Source: Isoetes taiwanensis (lineage: Eukaryota > Streptophyta > Lycopodiopsida > Isoetales > Isoetaceae). Taken from it: a DNA stretch of 64,000 nt. The stretch spans positions 11,240,134 to 11,304,133 of the forward strand of contig JAJEKV010000028.1 in assembly GCA_021234155.1 (NCBI GenBank), in the 5' to 3' direction. Below are positions 10,543 to 20,348 of this stretch, in pieces (within the stretch, counting starts at the first letter, position 1; every line of letters starts with the position of its first letter). The notes beneath the pieces are model-generated. The model worked only from the letters and a program-made list of their open reading frames with translations. It was not told the DNA's origin and did not search any database. A program made the translations under genes and the position numbers.

Positions 10543-11985
10543 GTTTTTGAACAACTTGAATGTAAAATCTTTGAAGGAAATAAATTGAGGTTTCTTGGAA
10601 AAAGAGTTGATAACTTGTTTGGATTAAATCCTAAATGTGTTGGCAACATAAACTTATCAACTATTGCAAATAGTCACACATGGCATGAAAGGCTTGGACA
10701 TGCTGGAATGAAGCACATTGAAAGTATGGGAAAGAAAGGATGGATAAAATATGAAAAAGAAGAAAATAATGAGGAAGCATGCATGGGATGCATGCTGGGA
10801 AAACACAGCAGACTTCCCTTCTCAAAGGCAAAGAAAAGAGCAAAGGCCCCACTAGAATTAGTTCATACTGATCTATGTGGCCCATTAAATGTAACAGGGA
10901 TTACTGGTAAAAAATATTTCATAACCTTTGTTGATGATTTTAGCAGAAAAACTCAAGTTTATTGCTTAAGGAGTAAACATCTTGCATTTGATGCCTTCAA
11001 AAGATATGCTGCTGAAGTTGAATGCTCAACAGGAAAAAAGATCAAGTGTGTTCGATCTGACAGAGGAGGTGAGTACATGTCTTCCAAGTTTGTTAATTTT
11101 TGCATTGAAAAAGGAATTAGAAGACAATTTACTTGCAGCTACACACCTCAGCAAAATGGTGTGGCTAAAAGAAAAAATAAAACTATTCTCAATGCAGTTA
11201 GATCTATGCTTAAGCATTGTGGATTACCTAATTTCTTATGGGAAGAGGCAGTGAAGACATCAGTACTTATTCAAAATGGTTTACCATGTGTAAGCATTAA
11301 AGATCATTGTCCAGAAGAGTTGTGGTCAGGGAGTATTCCTGATTATGATAAATACAGGGCTTATGGATGCTTAACTTATGTACACATACCAGAAGAATTA
11401 AGGTCTAAGCTTGATGACAGATCCACAATAGGGTATCTAGTTGGCTATGACGAAAATTCAAAAGGATGTAGAGTTTACAATCCAGAAAACAGGAAAATAA
11501 TGATAAGCAGGGACGTGACTTTTGTTGAGAATAGGTTGTATAGGCCCACCTTAAACAAGGAGAATTTTGAAAGCTCAAATCAGGATACAAAGGAAGCTGG
11601 TTATGTTGGAAGAAATAGTACAGAAGAGTACAATACAGATAAAAGTGATTCAGATGATGAGAATCATAGGGATGTAGAAAATAATGTTCAAATAGAGGGA
11701 GAAATAGAAAGGACTGTTCCAAAGATAACAAAAAGAAGAAAGACTGAGGGGGAAGTGCTAAAGGAAGGGATTCAACTTGATCAAAATGTCTATGGCAGAT
11801 TGCCAGATGGGAGAAGTGTAAGAATACAGTCTCAAAAAGATAATGCTGAACAAGCCTTAATGGTACTTGAAACTGGCATACCAGAAAACTTTGATGATGC
11901 AATAAAGGAATTGGAAAGTAGCAAATGGAAGCAAGCCATGAATGATGAGATAGACTCATTCAAAAGGACTGAAATCAGGTTGTAG
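10543..11985 (+). pseudogene. pol: Integrase of element A (catalytic Glu replaced by Lys)
   Basis: Integrase inserts the cDNA. The open stretch 10,585-11,985 includes the zinc-binding GAG_pre-integrase part (HERLGHAGMKH...CMGCMLGKHSRLPFSK) and the rve core: VHTDLCGPL, FVDDFSRKTQVY, VRSDRGGEY. The third catalytic site reads YTPQQNGVAKRKN, where copia integrases have NGVAERKN, so the DDE Glu is Lys. This single G-to-A change is shared with the second copy. A variable acidic linker and the start of RT (WKQAMNDEIDSFKRT) follow before a frameshift near 11,975. Confidence 0.92.
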
Positions 11986-12840
11986 AGAGGCCAAAGAATA
12001 AAAATGTAGTTGGCAATAAATGGGTATATAGGCTGAAAGTAGGAGCAGATGGCAAGCCTAAGTTTAAAGCACGTTTGGTTGCTCAAGGCTTTACTCAAAG
12101 GAAAGGAGTTGACTATGAAGAGACTTATTCACCTGTTGTGAAAATAAACAGTATTAGAATGATAATTGCCATTGCCATTGCCAATGCTCTTGACTATGAA
12201 TTGCATCATATGGATGTGAACACAGCATTTTTAAATGCTAAACTAGAGGAAGAAATTTACATGGAACAACCTCCTGGTTATGAACAAGGAAAGAATAATG
12301 TATGGAGATTGAAGAGAGCAGTGTATGGATTAAAGCAGTCACCAAGGGAATGGTACAAATGCATGGACTCATTTTTGATGGCACAAGGGTTCAGAAAACT
12401 TGATAATGATGGGAATGTTTATTTGTTTGAGGAAAAGGACAATCACTGCATAATAGGTTTATATGTTGATGATTGTATCATGGCTGGGAAGAATTTGACA
12501 ATACTAAATCAATGCAAAGATGTTCTAAAGAAAAGGTTCATGATGACAGATCTTGGTGAACTAAAGAAATTTCTAGGTATTGAAGTTATTCGAGACAGGA
12601 AAAATAGGAAAATAAGTCTGTCACAGAAAAGATATATTGATACAGTCTTGGAGAAGTTCAATATGGAAGATTGTAACATGGTCAAAGCTCCTATTCTGCC
12701 AGGATATAAAATATCAAAGGAGATGTGTCCAAAAAATGAACAAGAAGAAAAGGAAATGGAAGAGATACCATATAGGCCCTTGATTGGAAGTTTATTGTAC
12801 ATATCCAATAATACCAGACCTGATATCAGTTATATACAAT
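11986..12840 (+). pseudogene. pol: Reverse transcriptase of element A
   Basis: After the frameshift, the open stretch 12,075-12,875 carries canonical copia [42 protein letters not shown] with the first catalytic Asp, KRAVYGLKQSPREWYK, and the YVDD box in GLYVDDCIMAG. TDLGELKKFLGIEV and PYRPLIGSLLYISNNTRPDI follow. About 20 bases are missing just after RPDISYI compared with element B, which throws the frame out before RNase H. Otherwise it is well preserved. Confidence 0.93.
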
Positions 12841-13417
12841 CACAATCCAGGGAGACAACATTGGCTTGCAGCTAAGAAAGTCTTAAGATACTTGAAGGGT
12901 ACAAAAAATGTTGGTATTGAATACTCAAATGATAATCTAGAACTAGCAGGATATTGTGATGCAGATTGGTGTGGGGATCCAGATGAAAGAAGATCCACAT
13001 CTGGTTACATTCTCATGCTAGGAGGAGGGCCAATTAGTTGGAGAAGCAAGAAGAAAAAGTTCTGTAGCACTGTCTACAGCAGAGGCAGAATATGCCTCAT
13101 CAACATTAGCAGCTAAAGAAATCGTGTGGACCAGGAGAATGTTGGAGGAACTTGGAGTGAAGCAGAAAGGTAATACAATACTTTATAGTGACAGCCAAAG
13201 TTGTATTTCTATGACTAAAAACCCTGTCATGCATGAGAGAACTAAACACATTGAAATGAAGATGCACTTTATCAGGGATATGGTGAATAAAGGCATTATA
13301 AAATTGGAGCATATAAAGTCTGAAGATCAGCTGGCAGATATACTCACTAAAGGTTTGAGCAGTAAAAGGTTTGAAGTTCTTTCTGAAAGAATAAGTTGCA
13401 AGGAAGTTATAAAATAG
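12841..13417 (+). pseudogene. pol: RNase H of element A
   Basis: RNase H degrades the RNA of the RNA-DNA hybrid. The frame holds HWLAAKKVLRYLKGTKNVG, GYCDADWCGDPDERRSTSGY with the catalytic Asp, LSTAEAEYASS (Glu), YSDSQSCISMTKNPV (Asp) and HERTKHIEMKMHFIRDMV. It ends ...KEVIK*. One extra A in an A-run near 13,055 breaks the frame here. The second copy lacks it and is open from 43,138 to 43,770, so this frameshift may be a recent mutation or a sequencing error. Confidence 0.92.
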
Positions 13418-13450
13418 CTTACAGCAAATAATAGCAGACAAGTTATGAAA

Positions 13451-13555
13451 AATATTCTGTGACAGGTTCAGGGATGTTAATGTTGGGAAAATTCTGTTAC
13501 AGCAAATATTCTGTGACAGGTTCAGGGATGTTAGCATTATAAGGTGAAAGGGGAA
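13451..13555 (+). repeat. Duplicated pre-LTR segment and polypurine tract of element A
   Basis: AATATTCTGTGACAGGTTCA occurs at 13,451 and again about 54 bp later. Between them, 13,481-13,498 reads TGTTGGGAAAATTCTGTT, identical to the first 18 bases of the LTR. The final tract AAGGTGAAAGGGGAA (13,541-13,555) abuts the 3' LTR and is the likely plus-strand primer. The same arrangement is in copy 2. Confidence 0.8.
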
Positions 13556-14343
13556 TGTTGGGAAAATTCTGTTTTCCAGTTCACCTTATAATGAGAAAAA
13601 GTTCTCAGAGTATTTTACAGAAAATAAAGATTATACCTTAGGCAGAATGCAGTTGTGAAAACAATAAGAGAAGTTGTCAGTTGAGAACAGTTAAAAATCA
13701 ATGAAGCTAGGGGAATGACCTAGTTGTCATACCGTGACTAATGCAGAACAAGGTTGAAGACTGCAAGTTGATTCGAGCTAGAGAAAAGGTCAAGTGTTCA
13801 CTTAACATTTTTAATGGTTGCATATTGTGACCATTGGAACTGCATTTAAACCATTGAAAAAATATTAAACGGGTTTATTTGCGAAAAGGAGAAATAGAGA
13901 TGCTCGAATTAGAAATAGTTATGGTGGGAAATCCAGAATCGAAATTAGAAGGATTGATCGGTCGAATGAATCTGTAGAACGGATCGGTAGAGTTGCAAAA
14001 CCGCCGGATCTGTGTAAATAAAATGTAAGATGAATAGATAGATAATATATGGGGGTCGGCAAAGCAGACCATTTTCATTTTGTATCGAGACTAAGGTAAT
14101 GGTATTGAAAGGGTTTTATGAATACTTAGGCCTTATGATGAAAAACATCTCAAATGCTAAATGATGAAATAGACATATTGTTTATTGGTTCTTGATAAAG
14201 AAATGATCATTGTCTTATATAGATCATAAGGAACGAAATCATGTGTTTCTGGAGAGTTGAATCATGTTGTTATGAACATTGTCATATATTAAGGATGTAT
14301 TATCCTATGTAATATCGATACAATAAAGTGGAAATTTCTAACA
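13556..14343 (+). repeat. 3' LTR of element A
   Basis: 788 bp, TGTTGGG...TCTAACA, followed directly by the TSD ATCCT (14,344-14,348). Confidence 0.96.
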
Positions 14344-14348
14344 ATCCT
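14344..14348. repeat. Right TSD of copia element A
   Basis: ATCCT, matching 8,396-8,400. The minus-strand coiled-coil frame resumes exactly beyond it. Confidence 0.9.
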
Positions 14349-15596
14349 TATCCTTTAGCTGGGCAAGAAGTTCTTGAATGGTGTTCTCGCGAACCGTACT
14401 CGCTGATCCGCAAGTGTGGTGGTCCTTTCTTCTTCAGCTTTGAGAGCCTCACACGTCCAGAACAGTGGCAGCAGATGTTGGAGACTTTCTTCCAGAAACT
14501 GGACTTGTGTGGTGGCAGCCTGAAGATCACATTGAAGAGCGTCCGTGGAATCCATGTATTGTTGGATTCCATTCATAAAATTTTCTTGAGAGTCTTGGGG
14601 TTTGAGCACACATTCTTGGACATCTTGCTGATATTGATAGAGGGCGCATCGTGAAAGTGGGGGTTGCAGGGGTTGAAGAGGCAATGATGGTTGTGGGCGG
14701 ATGGAAGGGGTATTCTGAGAGACTTGCTGAGATCAGGAATGTTGGATTTCTGTGGACTGAGAGGATGGAACATGGATGACGGGTTCTCTTTGTTGCTAAT
14801 GGCGAGGAGAAGAAGATGGTTGGGGACGAGAAATTTCTTTCTGGAGGTTTTTGACAGCAGAAATGATGTTGGAGGGTTGATGAGTGGAGGACTGAGGAGC
14901 GGTGTCCAGATTAGTAGGAGAACCCTGACTTGAAACTGGAAGACAATGGTCGATGAGGGCTTGCATGTGAGCACCCATAGCAGATTCTAACCCGGAGGCA
15001 GGAGAATGACTGATTCTGTCAATTTCATAACACAGCCGGTGGAACAAAATTTGAGGCCAATCAAGATGGTGCAGGGAGTGAATGGCCATGATAGCAGTGT
15101 GAAAGAACTGCTTGTTGATGTGGGTGTTCTTGATGGAGTATCCAAAGAACTTGCGCCACAAAAACTTCACAAAACCTTCATGAGGTTTATCAATGTTGGT
15201 GAGCTTATGAGTTGTGGCCGCATAAGGAGTTTGGCCATACTGGGTGACATCCTGATCCTGCAAAGCAGCCCAATTTAAAGAAGGGTTGCAGATGGGCAAT
15301 CGAAATACCTCTGCCAGAAGAGCCGAAGTTAGGAGGATGCGAGTGTGATCAACTTCAGTGAGATAGACTGCGTTGGTCTTGACCAGATGTGCAACAAACT
15401 GCCTGAGTTGAAGTGGATTAGGCGCCGGAAGTTCTTGCCGAGAGAACTCAAATAAGCCTGTGCGTTCTGCAACTGCTCGACTGGGACCTTCCAAAGGATC
15501 TCTAAGAGTGGGAGTAGAAAAAATCACCGACTCAAAGAGAGCCAGATCCCTGGGGACTGTGACTTGAAGAGTGGGGAACTTAGGCGAAGCGGCCAT
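14349..15596 (-). pseudogene. Host-element sense ORF, N-terminal part
   Basis: The minus-strand start ATG is at 15,594-15,596 (MAASPKFPTLQVTVPRDLAL). About 265 codons stay open, with a globular region including RILLTSALLAEVFRLPICN, THINKQFFHTAIMAIHSL and LDWPQILFHRLCYEIDR. A Pro/Gln-rich linker (PSIRPQPSLPLQPLQPPL) and a coiled coil (DLQAATTQVQFLEESLQH) follow. Two in-frame stops interrupt the linker: TAG at about 14,796, and a TGA about 50 bases further on. The pattern LLTxxLLAxxFxLP followed by a late LDWPxxL resembles, loosely, plant retrotransposon ORFs annotated as putative plant transposon protein. Function is unknown. The second copy is at 44,694-45,927, and where the two differ each supplies better sequence in places. 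Confidence 0.6.
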
Positions 15597-15850
15597 AGCG
15601 ATGAGCGAAGAGAAAGAAGGAGCCGGAGGACGGAGAGCAGAAGATGGAGGACGAAAGAGATGCGAAAAGGTTTAGGGCGCGCGGGTGTTGCGGAAGACTA
15701 TTCGAGGAGGAGAAGCTGAGCCATTGATGGTGCCAAATGGCAGCAGATCTGAAAGAGACGATTGGGAGGCAAAAATTTGGCTAAGTCCCTAAGCGGCAAA
15801 GGAAAAGCAAAGGAACGGTGGAGATGAACAAGGATGAACGGTAGGATGTG
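15597..15850 (-). promoter_or_regulatory. Leader upstream of the host-element sense ORF
   Basis: Purine-rich on the plus strand, hence pyrimidine-rich in the sense of the ORF. It lies between the ORF start and element B. No clear TATA box is seen within it. The original upstream sequence continues beyond B at 21,195. Confidence 0.3.
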
Positions 15851-15855
15851 ACAGC
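15851..15855. repeat. Left TSD of copia element B
   Basis: ACAGC, identical to 21,190-21,194. Confidence 0.9.
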
Positions 15856-16695
15856 TGTGAAATATTATGGTTCATATCATAATTTCATGATGTCAAGATT
15901 TGTGACAGAGAAAGAAAATAAACACAGAGATTTACATCATGAAACAGCATATTGTGACTCACGTTTATGAACAGGCATGCAGAGCCTTTAGCTGTTCATA
16001 AGATTGAGACCTGTGTTGAGAAAAGATCTATTCCTAAGGGTCAAATCTATAAGAGAAGAAGAATGATTTAGTAATGGTTAATGAATGCCTATTCAATGCA
16101 TAAGGTTAAGACCATGCATTATATGGTGAAAATTGCCTAAGGATATTCAACAAAATGAACTTGATGTTTCAATGGTTGAAGTGCCGAATGTCATGGAATT
16201 ATAAGAGGAAATGTTGAATTTAGAAAGTTGACCCCAATGGTCATATTTAGGAGGGAACCGGCATTTCGAACACGGTCCAATGCTATGCAGGCATGCAAGG
16301 GACCCGATATTAAGTCCAAGAATCGGTTAGGCTAACCGGCCAGACTGATTGCCTTTAAATAAAATTGAAGAAGTATGATCTTGCACTAGTCGGGATACAT
16401 TGTGTTGTGGCCGAGGTCGAGAAGAGGTTAGAATATTTTCATATTCATATTTCTTGTATGAAGGTGTGACCTTTACTTTTAAGGTGCACTTCGATTATAT
16501 GGTGGAAGATAAATTGAGTTTGTGAAGTTAAGAGTGGGGAATGTGATAAACTTGAGGCATTGATATTGATCTAAGACATATTGATTATGGTGTAGATTTA
16601 AGATGTTGAATTAGAAATTTGGATTTGTCTCTGGTCTTCCATGATTGTTTTATCAATAAATCTGGTTTTATGATTTATGATCTTTAAATTTTACA
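15856..16695 (+). repeat. 5' LTR of element B
   Basis: TGTGAAATATTATGG to AAATTTTACA, 840 bp, matching 20,349-21,189. Most differences lie in a short stretch around 16,310-16,345. Confidence 0.96.
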
Positions 16696-16696
16696 T

Positions 16697-16708
16697 TGGT
16701 ATCAGAGC
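16697..16708 (+). other. Primer-binding site of element B
   Basis: TGGTATCAGAGC one base after the LTR end, complementary to initiator-Met tRNA. Confidence 0.93.
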
Positions 16709-16724
16709 AGGTTAAGATCATATC

Positions 16725-17383
16725 ATGGCAAGTAGATTTGGAGCAGGATTGCTTAATGCAATTGAAGTATTCAAGGGTGACTCGGGTTTTCAAGTTTGGA
16801 AAGAAAAGGTGAAGCATGTTTTGCAGGTGGAGGATCTATGGGATCTCATAGAAGGTGCTAATGAGGACTATGGAAGTCCTGGAGGCAGAGATAGTGTGGT
16901 GGGAAAAATAGCTGCTTTGGCAGAAGGAAGCTCTTCATCAAATGAAGAACAAACTGTTATAATTGTGGAGGCGGTGGTCATTATGCCTCAAACTGCTCGA
17001 GCCCAAGAGGGAACTCAAGGGGAAGAGGAAAAGGAGGAAGGGGAAATGCAGGCATGAGAGGAAGAGGAAGGGGCAGGGGAAGAAGTTCATTTCATGAAGC
17101 CAATGTTGCAGAAGAAATTCCACTTGAAGAAGATACAACAGCAGAAATAGAAGAGGTATGTCCACATCAGATTGATTCTTGCAATGACAATATTGACAGT
17201 GATGATTTCATGATATTAGATAGTGGAGCCGAAAAGACCATTGCCTGCAACCCCAAGATCTTGAAGGAGAAAAGGGAAAATAAAGGAGGATACATCCAAG
17301 TAGGAAATGGGAATCTGCAGAAGGTGGAGGAGACAGGAATACTTGAAATATTCACTCTAGAAGGAGAAATTGTGAATTTGTAA
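16725..17383 (+). pseudogene. gag-pro: Truncated Gag and protease of element B
   Basis: Starts MASRFGAGLLNAIEVFKG, like element A. After about 65 residues the capsid region is lost: the sequence jumps from AEGSSSSNEEQ almost directly to the zinc knuckle CYNCGGGGHYASNC, which is out of frame with the ATG by one base. In that second frame an Arg/Gly-rich tail leads to the protease site MILDSGAEKTIAC near 17,215 and VGNGNLQKVEETGILEI. A TAA at 17,381-17,383 stops it before NVLCVPSLVRNLISISQ. Roughly 150 residues of capsid present in A are missing here. Confidence 0.88.
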
Positions 17384-18673
17384 AATGTTTTGTGTGTGCC
17401 TAGTTTGGTCAGAAATTTAATTTCAATATCTCAGCTTGTTGACATGGGATTTAAGGTCGTGTTTGAGCAAATGCATTGTAAGATTTTTGAAGGAAATCAA
17501 CTAAAGTTTTTGGGCAGAAGAGTAGGGAATTTGTTTGGAATTAATGCAAAATGTTATGGAAGTGCAAATCTGACTACAATTCCAAATATAGCCACTTGGC
17601 ATCAAAGGCTTGGTCTTACAAATATTAAGAACATAGAAACAATGATTAAAAATGGTTGGATTAAATCTGAAGACAGCAAATTGGAAAACCACATTTGCAG
17701 GGGATGTATGTTGGGCAAACACTCGAGATTACCTTTCTCAAAGGCAAAAGGAAGAGTAAATGAAATACTTGGATTAATTCATACTGACTTATGTGGTCCA
17801 TTAAATGTGTCAGGGCTAACTGGAAAAAGATTCTTCATAACTTTCATAGATGATTTTAGCAGGAAAACCAAGATCTACTGCTTAAGGACAAAGGAGATGG
17901 CATTTGAGGCCTTCAAGGAGTATGCAGCAGAAGTGGAGCTTGAAACAGGGAAGAGAATCAAATGTGTGAGGTCGGACAGAGGAGGTGAGTATCTATCCTA
18001 TAGATTTAAGAAATACTGTAGAGATAGAGGAATAAAAAGACAATTTACTTGTAGTTACACCCCTCAGCAAAATGGGGTGGCTGAGAGGAAAAACAAATCT
18101 ATTCTAAATGCTGCAAGATCAATGATGAAGCAAGCTGGCCTGCCAAATTTCCTGTGGGAAGAAGTGGTTAAAACAGCTATGTTGATTCGAAATGCCCTGC
18201 CATCAGTGAGCATAGAAGGAAGATGTCCAGATCAAATGTGGTCTGGTAAGATGCCCAACTATGATAAATTTAAAGTTTTTGGATGTCTAGGGTATACTCA
18301 TGTGCCACAGGAAACAAGGAGAAAATTGGATGACAGATCTATTGTGACTTATCTTGTAGGCTATGACGAAAATTCTAAAGGGTATAGAATGTACAATCCA
18401 TTGAGGAGAAATATTGTGGTAAGTAGAGATGTAATATTTGCTGAAAGTGTACTGTACAGACCTAAAAGTAAAGAGGAGGAGATCGAGACCAATGCAAATG
18501 CAAACAAAGTTGACACATTGAAAGAACGGATTGATGCCACTGAATTTGTAGAAAAGGACATTGAATCCGATGCAGAATCTGAAAGAGAAGAAGCAAATGA
18601 GTATGAAAATGAAGCAGGTCACTCAAACACACTGGATTCATCAGAGAAAATGCTATGTATCAACAAACAATAG
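17384..18673 (+). CDS. pol: Integrase of element B
   Basis: A 427-codon open stretch (from 17,390) in the same frame as the protease. It contains the protease C-terminus (VPSLVRNLISISQLVD), the zinc-binding region (WHQRLGLTNIKN...CRGCMLGKHSRLPFSK; the second zinc His is replaced in LGLTN, while copy 2 reads LGHTN), and the rve core with all three acidic residues: IHTDLCGPL, VRSDRGGEYLS and NGVAERKNKS. It then has PNYDKFKVFGCLGYTHVP and YLVGYDENSKGYRMYNP. It ends in the acidic linker at a frameshift near 18,648, where copy 1 has four A and copy 2 has three. Confidence 0.9.
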   Translation, partial: NVLCVPSLVRNLISISQLVDMGFKVVFEQMHCKIFEGNQLKFLGRRVGNLFGINAKCYGSANLTTIPNIATWHQRLGLTNIKNIETMIKNGWIKSEDSKLENHICRGCMLGKHSRLPFSKAKGRVNEILGLIHTDLCGPLNVSGLTGKRFFITFIDDFSRKTKIYCLRTKEMAFEAFKEYAAEVELETGKRIKCVRSDRGGEYLSYRFKKYCRDRGIKRQFTCSYTPQQNGVAERKNKSILNAARSMMKQAGLPNFLWEEVVKTAMLIRNALPSVSIEGRCPDQMWSGKMPNYDKFKVFGCLGYTHVPQETRRKLDDRSIVTYLVGYDENSKGYRMYNPLRRNIVVSRDVIFAESVLYRPKSKEEEIETNANANKVDTLKERIDATEFVEKDIESDAESEREEANEYENEAGHSNTLDSSEKMLCINKQ

Positions 18674-20334
18674 AAAATGCAAAACAGAGGAAAAGGAAAT
18701 CAGAAGGAGAAAGACTTAGAGAAGAATTGAAATTAGATGTTGAAGAGTATGGTAGAAAGGCAGATGGCAAAAGCAACAGAATAGAAAAACAGGAGACAGT
18801 TCATGATGAAGCATTAATGGTAATGCAGGCTGGGGTACCAGAAAACTATGAAGAAGCAATTAACAGTGTTGAAGGGCAGAAATGGAAGCAGGCCATGATT
18901 GAAGAAATGGAGTCATTTGACAGGACCTGTACTTATGAGCTGGCAGATTTACCTAAAGGAAAACATACTGTAGGGAATAAATGGATTTATAAACTCAAAA
19001 TCAATTTAGATGGCACTCCCAAATACAAGGCGAGATTAGTTGCCCAGGGGTATTCACAAAGAAAAGGAATTGACTTTGAAGAAACCTATTCTCCTGTGGT
19101 TAAGTTGGTTAGTATCAGAACAATAATTGCAATGTCAAATGCATTGAATTTGCATCTGCACCACATGGACGTGTGTACTGCTTTCTTAAATGCAGACCTA
19201 AAAGAGGAAGTATACATGAACATGGCTCAGGGCTTTGAGAAGGGAATTGCCAAAGTATGGAAATTGAAAAAGGCAGTTTATGGTCTGAGGCAATTGGCAA
19301 ATGATGGTAATGTATATGTGCTAAGAAAGAATGAGAATTTTTGTATCATGGCAATTTATGTTGATGACTGTATACTTGCCTCAAACAATGATGAATTTAT
19401 GAAAGAATGTAAAGGATTGATGATGGGAAGATACAAGATGACAGACCTTGGTGAACTGTCACAATATCTTGGTGTACAGGTTGAAAGGGATAAAACCAAG
19501 AAAACAATCTCGTTGTGTCAAAGTAAATACATAGACACTGTGTTAACAAAGTTCAACATGCAGGAATGTAATGCAGTAAAGGCTCCTATTCTATCAGGGT
19601 GCAAGATATCTAAGCAAATGTGTCCACAAACTGAAAAGGAAGCAGAAGATATGAAGAAAATTCCTTATAGGCAGCTGATAGGAAGTTTGTTGTTCATAGC
19701 CAATAATACTAGGCCTGACATCACTTACATTGTAAATGTGTTGAGCAGGTATAATCACAACCCTGGTCCTGAACATTGGGTGGCTGCTAAGAAAGTCCTG
19801 AGGTATTTGAAGGGGACTAAAACCACAGGAATAATTTACAATACAGATGATCTTCAATTAAGATGTTATTTAGATGCTGACTGGTGTGGTGATGTGGATG
19901 AAAGGAAATCCACTTCAGGATATGTCTTGATGTTAGGTGGAGCTCCCATAAGTTGGAGGAGTAAGAAACAAACTTCGATTGCACTGTCCACAGCAGAGTC
20001 AGAATATGCAGCTACAACCTTGGCAGCTAAAGAAATTGTTTGGACGAGGAGACTATTAAATGAGATGGGAATTGAACAAAAGGAAAGTACAAAACTTTTT
20101 TGTGACAACCAAAGCTGTATTGCTATGAGTAAAAACCCAGTCCTTCATGAAAGAACTAAACACATTGAAATGGAGATGCACTATATTCGTGATGTGGTGG
20201 AAAAGGGATACATTCAGTTGGTTTATATTAAAAGTGAAGATCAGCTAGCAGACATTTTTACTAAGGCATTGAATTGGAAAAGGTTTCAGAAATTGGCTGG
20301 GATGATAAGTTGTCTAGATGTTATGAAATTTTGA
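18655..20334 (+). CDS. pol: Reverse transcriptase-RNase H of element B
   Basis: An uninterrupted 559-codon frame. The RT has WKQAMIEEMESFDRTCTYEL, VGNKWIYKLKINLDGTPKYK, HHMDVCTAFLNADLKEEVYM, AIYVDDCILASN (YVDD) and TDLGELSQYLGVQV. RNase H has CYLDADWCGDVDERKSTSGY, LSTAESEYAATTLAAKE, FCDNQSCIAMSKNPV and ends LDVMKF*. Between AVYGLRQ and LANDGNVYV about 20 residues present in element A (the SPREWY...FLMAQGF block) are absent, in frame. This region is conserved across copia RTs, so the enzyme is probably inactive although open. Confidence 0.93.
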   Translation: MYQQTIENAKQRKRKSEGERLREELKLDVEEYGRKADGKSNRIEKQETVHDEALMVMQAGVPENYEEAINSVEGQKWKQAMIEEMESFDRTCTYELADLPKGKHTVGNKWIYKLKINLDGTPKYKARLVAQGYSQRKGIDFEETYSPVVKLVSIRTIIAMSNALNLHLHHMDVCTAFLNADLKEEVYMNMAQGFEKGIAKVWKLKKAVYGLRQLANDGNVYVLRKNENFCIMAIYVDDCILASNNDEFMKECKGLMMGRYKMTDLGELSQYLGVQVERDKTKKTISLCQSKYIDTVLTKFNMQECNAVKAPILSGCKISKQMCPQTEKEAEDMKKIPYRQLIGSLLFIANNTRPDITYIVNVLSRYNHNPGPEHWVAAKKVLRYLKGTKTTGIIYNTDDLQLRCYLDADWCGDVDERKSTSGYVLMLGGAPISWRSKKQTSIALSTAESEYAATTLAAKEIVWTRRLLNEMGIEQKESTKLFCDNQSCIAMSKNPVLHERTKHIEMEMHYIRDVVEKGYIQLVYIKSEDQLADIFTKALNWKRFQKLAGMISCLDVMKF

Positions 20335-20348
20335 TCTCAAAAAGGGGA
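20335..20348 (+). other. Polypurine tract of element B
   Basis: AAAAAGGGGA directly before the 3' LTR, the expected plus-strand primer. Confidence 0.8.

Larger units (their letters stand above)
8401..14343 (+). mobile_element. Ty1/copia LTR retrotransposon, element A
   Basis: A 5,943-bp element with LTRs of 789 and 788 bp (TGTTGGG...TCTAACA), a tRNA-iMet primer site, gag, then pol in copia order (protease, integrase, RT, RNase H), a purine tract and TSD ATCCT on both sides. By eye the LTRs differ at only about ten positions, so insertion looks recent. The coding region is nevertheless broken: stops in gag and protease, frameshifts before integrase and in RT/RNase H, and a Lys in place of the integrase catalytic Glu. 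It interrupts the minus-strand coiled-coil ORF. A second copy lies at 38,774-44,688. Confidence 0.96.

Noticed and set aside
10661-11959. Minus-strand ORFs antisense to element A integrase
   Set aside because: They mirror conserved sense-strand integrase and linker sequence. The sense frame carries all the motifs.
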